From: Heyndrickxia oleronia
GTDB lineage: Bacteria > Bacillota > Bacilli > Bacillales > Bacillaceae_C
NCBI RefSeq assembly: GCF_017809215.1
Contig: NZ_CP065424.1
Span: 4,936,501-5,000,500 of the forward strand
Length of the DNA: 64,000 bases
Direction: 5' to 3'
Of this stretch, positions 60,570 through 64,000 are shown in pieces; position 1 is the stretch's first letter, and every line of letters begins with the position of its first letter. The translations under genes and the position numbers were made by a program. Below the pieces are notes generated by a model that saw only the letters and a list, made by a program, of their open reading frames with translations, was not told where the DNA came from and did no database searches.

Positions 60570-61454
60570 TTATAGTGCTTTTCTTATAAATCCATTCGCC
60601 TTTTTTAGACTTACCAATGCTTCTTCATATGAGCATTGAAGTAGAATCATTACAATGGCTGCTTTGACATTATGATTAGCCTTTTCGAAGTACTCACTTG
60701 CGATTTCATAATCAACTTCTGTTGATTGCATAATAATCCGTTTTGATCGTTCGACAAGCTTTAGATTCGTTGATTGAACATCAACCATTAAATTCTTATA
60801 GACCTTGCCTATACCGATCATTGATGCAGTGGAAATCATATTTAAGATTAGTTTCTGAGCTGTACCAGCCTTTAATCGTGTTGAACCAGTTAATATTTCA
60901 GGTCCTGTCTCAACCTCAATAAAAACACTTGCATATTTACTTATTTCTGCACCTTTATTACAGCTTACGCTCACCGTTTTAGCCCCTATTTCGCTCGCAT
61001 ACTTTAGAGCACCTATTACATATGGTGTACGCCCACTTGCTGCAATACCTATCACAGTATCTTTATTCGATAGAGTGATACTTGCTAGATCCTTCCCGCC
61101 TTGTTCTTCATCATCCTCGGCGCCCTCAACCGCTTCAGTAAACGCTTTCACGCCACCTGCAATAAAACCTTGGACCATTTCTGGTGGTGATCCGAATGTT
61201 GGCTTACATTCAACAGCATCTAAAACTCCTAGTCTTCCACTAGTACCTGCACCTATATAAATTAATCGTCCCCCTTCTTGAAATGATTGGATAACGTAGT
61301 GAACGGCTTTTTCAATACTATGAATTTCCATAGCAATGGCTTGAGGCACTGTTTGGTCTTCTCGATTCATCGTTTCTAAAATTTCATGAATTGACATGAC
61401 ATCTAGATTCATCGTGTTGTCATTGCGTTTTTCTGTAGTCAGTTTTTCAAGCAT
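60570..61454 (-). CDS. murQ: N-acetylmuramic acid 6-phosphate etherase (second copy)
   Basis: 294 residues: LIYIGAGTSGRLGVLDAVEC, TEAVEGAEDDEEQGG and GPEILTGSTRLKAGTAQKL match the etherase family. Many positions differ from the copy at 47.6-48.5 kb, including the C-terminal 80 residues, so the two are old paralogues or separately acquired. Transcribed with murP from a promoter just upstream. ATG follows AAAGGATGG. Confidence 0.92.
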   Translation of the reverse strand: MLEKLTTEKRNDNTMNLDVMSIHEILETMNREDQTVPQAIAMEIHSIEKAVHYVIQSFQEGGRLIYIGAGTSGRLGVLDAVECKPTFGSPPEMVQGFIAGGVKAFTEAVEGAEDDEEQGGKDLASITLSNKDTVIGIAASGRTPYVIGALKYASEIGAKTVSVSCNKGAEISKYASVFIEVETGPEILTGSTRLKAGTAQKLILNMISTASMIGIGKVYKNLMVDVQSTNLKLVERSKRIIMQSTEVDYEIASEYFEKANHNVKAAIVMILLQCSYEEALVSLKKANGFIRKAL

Positions 61455-61469
61455 AGTACCATCCTTTAA

Positions 61470-61515
61470 ATTTTATTTCTTAATTTCATTTTATATATTA
61501 GAAATAAAATGTCAA
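61470..61515 (-). promoter_or_regulatory. murQ2-murP promoter with inverted repeat
   Basis: Minus strand: -35 TTGACA (plus 61510-61515), 16-nt spacer, -10 TAAAAT (plus 61488-61493). An exact inverted repeat ATTTTATTTCT (61470-61480) / AGAAATAAAAT (61500-61510) brackets the -10 box and is a candidate MurR operator. Confidence 0.6.
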
Positions 61516-61576
61516 CATAATCTATTATAATTTGAATTAATATTTTAAAATCCTATTTTATAAGAGATTATAATAT

Positions 61577-61608
61577 AAAAAAACTCGGTATTTCTACCAA
61601 GTTTTTTT
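61577..61608 (-). terminator. Terminator of the C-S lyase-type aminotransferase gene
   Basis: AAAAAAACT-(C/T)GGTA stem with a TTTC loop; on the minus strand the central mismatch becomes a G-U pair and the stem is followed by TTTTTTT. Confidence 0.85.
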
Positions 61609-61645
61609 AGGTTATATACTAGTTTTAGTCTGAAAAATATTACTA

Positions 61646-62815
61646 TTATTTATGCTTAACACTCTTTACTGCCTCTTCAATTCTCTTCATTGCATTCTCC
61701 AATCTTTCTCGTGGACATGCAATATTCATCCGTACAAAGGAATCACCATTTTGACCGAATTTATATCCTTCATCAAATTTAATCTTTGCCTCATTTAAGA
61801 AATATTGAAATAATTCTTCTCCTTTCATACCAAGTTGACTACAGTCAAGCCAGATGAGGTGGGTTGCTTCTGGTTGGATAGGAATAATCTCCGGAATCTT
61901 TGTTTTAAAATAATTTGAGACATATTGCAGATTTCCCTCCAAGTAAACAAGCAATTCCTCAAGCCAATATTCACAAGACTCATATGCAGCAATTGTTCCT
62001 TCTACCCCGAATACATTTGGTCTCATTAAACCGAACTGAATAAGCTTTTGCTGATATTGTTCTCGAAGGTCCTTGTTTGGAATCATGATAATCGATGTTT
62101 GTAATCCTGCTACATTAAAGGTTTTACTTGGTGCAGCACATATAATACTTTGATTCTTGATTTTTGGATTCACTGCAAATAATGGATGATGTTGATTTCC
62201 TTTATACACAAGATCTCCATGCATCTCATCCGAAATAATCCACACATTGTGTTTTAAACATATTTCAGCAACCCTATTCAATTCATCAATCGTCCATACT
62301 CTTCCAACAGGATTGTGAGGACTACATAAAATCAATACACTTGCTTTTGGATCGCTTGCTTTTTCCTCTAAATCAGCGAAATCCATTTCATATGTACCAT
62401 TTTTATAAACAAGTGAATTTTGTACAATTTTACACTGATGATTTTCAATACTACTATAAAAAGGATAATATACAGGTTCTTGAACAATCACATGTTCTCC
62501 AGGCTTTGTTAAAATCTGAAGAAGGATATTAATTCCTGGGATAATCCCTGGGCTAAATGATATCCACTCTTTATCTATATCCAGATCGAATCTTTTTTTC
62601 CACCACTGGATAATCGAAAGATAATAACGCTCACAAAAAGTTGTATAACCATAAATACCATGTGCCGCTTTTTTCACCATCGCTTGCATAATTTCAGGTG
62701 CTACTTGAAAGTCCATATCTGCTATACACATTGGGATAATTTCATTAGGATCAGGTATACTCGACCATTTAACCGAATGTGTACCCGTCCTTACCACACA
62801 ATCATTCCAATTCAT
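61646..62815 (-). CDS. patB: PLP-dependent aminotransferase / cystathionine beta-lyase, MalY/PatB type
   Basis: 389 residues, fold type I. PLP Lys in CAAPSKTFNVAGLQ, Asp in IISDEMHGDLVY, Asn/Pro in CSPHNPVGRVW, C-terminal Arg in FVRMNIACPRERL. MalY/PatB enzymes cleave C-S bonds (cystathionine) and sometimes regulate sugar genes. A link with the salvage cluster is possible but unproven; it has its own terminator. ATG follows AGGGGG. Confidence 0.85.
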   Translation of the reverse strand: MNWNDCVVRTGTHSVKWSSIPDPNEIIPMCIADMDFQVAPEIMQAMVKKAAHGIYGYTTFCERYYLSIIQWWKKRFDLDIDKEWISFSPGIIPGINILLQILTKPGEHVIVQEPVYYPFYSSIENHQCKIVQNSLVYKNGTYEMDFADLEEKASDPKASVLILCSPHNPVGRVWTIDELNRVAEICLKHNVWIISDEMHGDLVYKGNQHHPLFAVNPKIKNQSIICAAPSKTFNVAGLQTSIIMIPNKDLREQYQQKLIQFGLMRPNVFGVEGTIAAYESCEYWLEELLVYLEGNLQYVSNYFKTKIPEIIPIQPEATHLIWLDCSQLGMKGEELFQYFLNEAKIKFDEGYKFGQNGDSFVRMNIACPRERLENAMKRIEEAVKSVKHK

Positions 62816-62907
62816 TTTATAATCCCCCTATTACTCATACATCTACATAGCTTTAATATAACTTAGGGCAAACAATAAGAAAAGGCAAGCGCTTAATAAA
62901 CAAATGC

Positions 62908-62941
62908 AAAAAAGAACTTTCATTTTTGAAAAGTTCTTTTT
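62908..62941 (-). terminator. Terminator of the twin P-loop NTPase gene
   Basis: AAAAAGAACTTT / AAAGTTCTTTTT (12 bp), loop CATTTTTGA-like, U-tract TTTTTT on the minus strand. Confidence 0.85.
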
Positions 62942-62962
62942 AATGGCATATAGTGTCCTTTT

Positions 62963-64000
62963 TTACTCATTCATACTATATAAATTATTTTCTAATCGAA
63001 TAATTTCTTGATTAATCATTTGATAAAATTTATCTAAAATTGAGAAATCCATCGCCTCTACATACAATTTTTCTAACTCATCATGCAATGCCTTTGCTTT
63101 AGCTAAGCATTTCGTTCCTTCTTTCATCTGATCCTTATACCTTTTATGAACTTCTTTTATCTCTATATTATACTTCTCATCAGTACCAGGAGTAACAGCA
63201 GCCATGTATAGATCAATTATCTTATCACCTTTTCGATCTGGAAAGTATTCATGCGGATCGGTACTATCGAAGATAGCAAAGCTTAATTCCCTAATAACTA
63301 CCATATCAATACTATTAGGATCAAAACCGCAATGATAAATTTCCGTGTCAAATCCTCTTTCTTCTGCTACAGCAGCTACTTTCTTTAATAAAGTAGATTT
63401 CCCTGTTCCCGCTCGACCTTTTAAAAAATATCTTCTGTTTAATCCCTCTGTGATATTCGGAATAAAGTCTACTGCCCCTTTTGGTGTGGCCGCTCCTAAA
63501 AAACGGTGATAGACGATCGCTTGCTTTGATAAATGCTGCTCGCCAAATATTTGCTGAATCAATTCATCCGTTAATCCGTTTGCCTTATTAAAATCCATTT
63601 CCTTGAAATAAATTTCTTCTAGGTCATCATGTTCTTCTAATCCTTTTGCAAAAGTATCATATGCCAACTGAAATGCTCGACTTACTTCATTTTGCAGAGC
63701 TATAATTCGATTTTTATTTTGCTGTAGCCGTTCACTGTCCCATGCTACCCCTAAATTAACGTATTCCTCGATTGCTCCTGGTGCATTTGGTTCAACGATA
63801 TGCGGTGCCATTCCGTCAACGATTCCAAATTTAAGTTTAGGAATAATAACTCCATCAATTGAATCATTATCTGATGAACAATGAATGATTTCAATATCAT
63901 ACCCCTTATTTCTCCATTCACTTGCAAGTTTTTTCATCAAGCTTGATTTTCCTGTCCCAGGTCCCCCTTTTAGAATGAAAAGGCGGTCCAATCCCTTAAG
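62963..64000 (-). CDS. Twin P-loop NTPase of unknown function (5' end outside window)
   Basis: The frame is open to base 64000 (LKG precedes LDRLFILKGG), so the start lies beyond the window. Two ATPase modules are visible: LKGGPGTGKSSLMKKLASEW near the visible N-terminus and KGRAGTGKSTLLKKVA about 190 residues later. Each is followed by a similar HCSSDNDSIDGV / HCGFDPNSIDMV segment, which indicates internal duplication. This matches a family of uncharacterised Bacillus/Clostridium ATPases of about 370 residues. No function is known. The gene is next to, but not obviously part of, the salvage cluster. Confidence 0.75.
   Translation of the reverse strand, partial: LKGLDRLFILKGGPGTGKSSLMKKLASEWRNKGYDIEIIHCSSDNDSIDGVIIPKLKFGIVDGMAPHIVEPNAPGAIEEYVNLGVAWDSERLQQNKNRIIALQNEVSRAFQLAYDTFAKGLEEHDDLEEIYFKEMDFNKANGLTDELIQQIFGEQHLSKQAIVYHRFLGAATPKGAVDFIPNITEGLNRRYFLKGRAGTGKSTLLKKVAAVAEERGFDTEIYHCGFDPNSIDMVVIRELSFAIFDSTDPHEYFPDRKGDKIIDLYMAAVTPGTDEKYNIEIKEVHKRYKDQMKEGTKCLAKAKALHDELEKLYVEAMDFSILDKFYQMINQEIIRLENNLYSMNE

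Noticed and set aside
62884..62898. cre-like sequence upstream of the NTPase terminator
   Set aside because: GGCAAGCGCTTAAT has about three mismatches to the CcpA consensus and is placed downstream of one gene and upstream of patB without a clear promoter.

Overview
The window is low-GC Firmicute chromosome, almost certainly from a Bacillus-like endospore former (Bacillaceae). The evidence is a prespore-regulator fragment (rsfA), a spore coat cross-linking protein (gerQ), bacillithiol genes (yojF-bshB2), and gene order like the ywf/ywd region of B. subtilis (rsfA, lipL, pta, hemQ, gerQ, ywdK, ywdI, pdxK). A perfect parS site near 9.25 kb marks it as chromosomal and suggests the origin-proximal part. 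No rRNA, tRNA, CRISPR array or prophage was recognised.

Layout. 0-7.6 kb: end of rsfA; a BmrCD-type heterodimeric drug ABC exporter behind a leader-peptide attenuator; lipL-pta; hemQ. 7.6-12.7 kb: gerQ, small membrane and hypothetical genes, parS, a YflT-type stress gene with a sigma-B-like promoter, and a molybdopterin operon (mobA-moaE-moaD-moeB). 12.7-19.3 kb: an ABC-2 (bacitracin/lantibiotic-type) exporter, a chemoreceptor and a two-component system. 19.3-24 kb: an RsgA-type GTPase behind a second leader-peptide attenuator, pdxK, yojF-bshB2. 24-28.4 kb: a TetR-controlled ABC exporter whose ATPase gene is split by an insertion sequence carrying a frameshifted transposase. 28.4-35.9 kb: HAD phosphatase, AtoE-type transporter, recQ, and the threonine-degradation pair kbl-tdh.

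35.9-62 kb is one long block of peptidoglycan-sugar (MurNAc/GlcNAc) salvage genes, nearly all on the minus strand. It holds murR, NamZ, NagZ, an AmiE-type serine hydrolase, two MurQ etherases, MupG, the MurNAc PTS permease MurP, AnmK, a MurK/NagK-type sugar kinase, a PIG-L deacetylase, two double-GNAT acetyltransferases, a secreted GHL10 glycosidase related to DigH/YngK, and two complete CUT1 sugar importers that share one ATPase. NagZ, NamZ and the AmiE homologue have no signal peptide here, whereas the B. subtilis versions are exported. The block therefore reads as a pathway that imports glycan fragments first and dismantles them in the cytosol, converging on MurNAc-6-phosphate and MurQ. This is the most interesting system in the window.

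Across the window at least seven copies of a roughly 120-205 bp intergenic repeat occur in both orientations. The ends resemble GGCTCTTTTC...GAAAACAGCC, so it looks like a MITE-type element that no gene annotation would show. The last gene, a twin P-loop NTPase, runs off the right edge.
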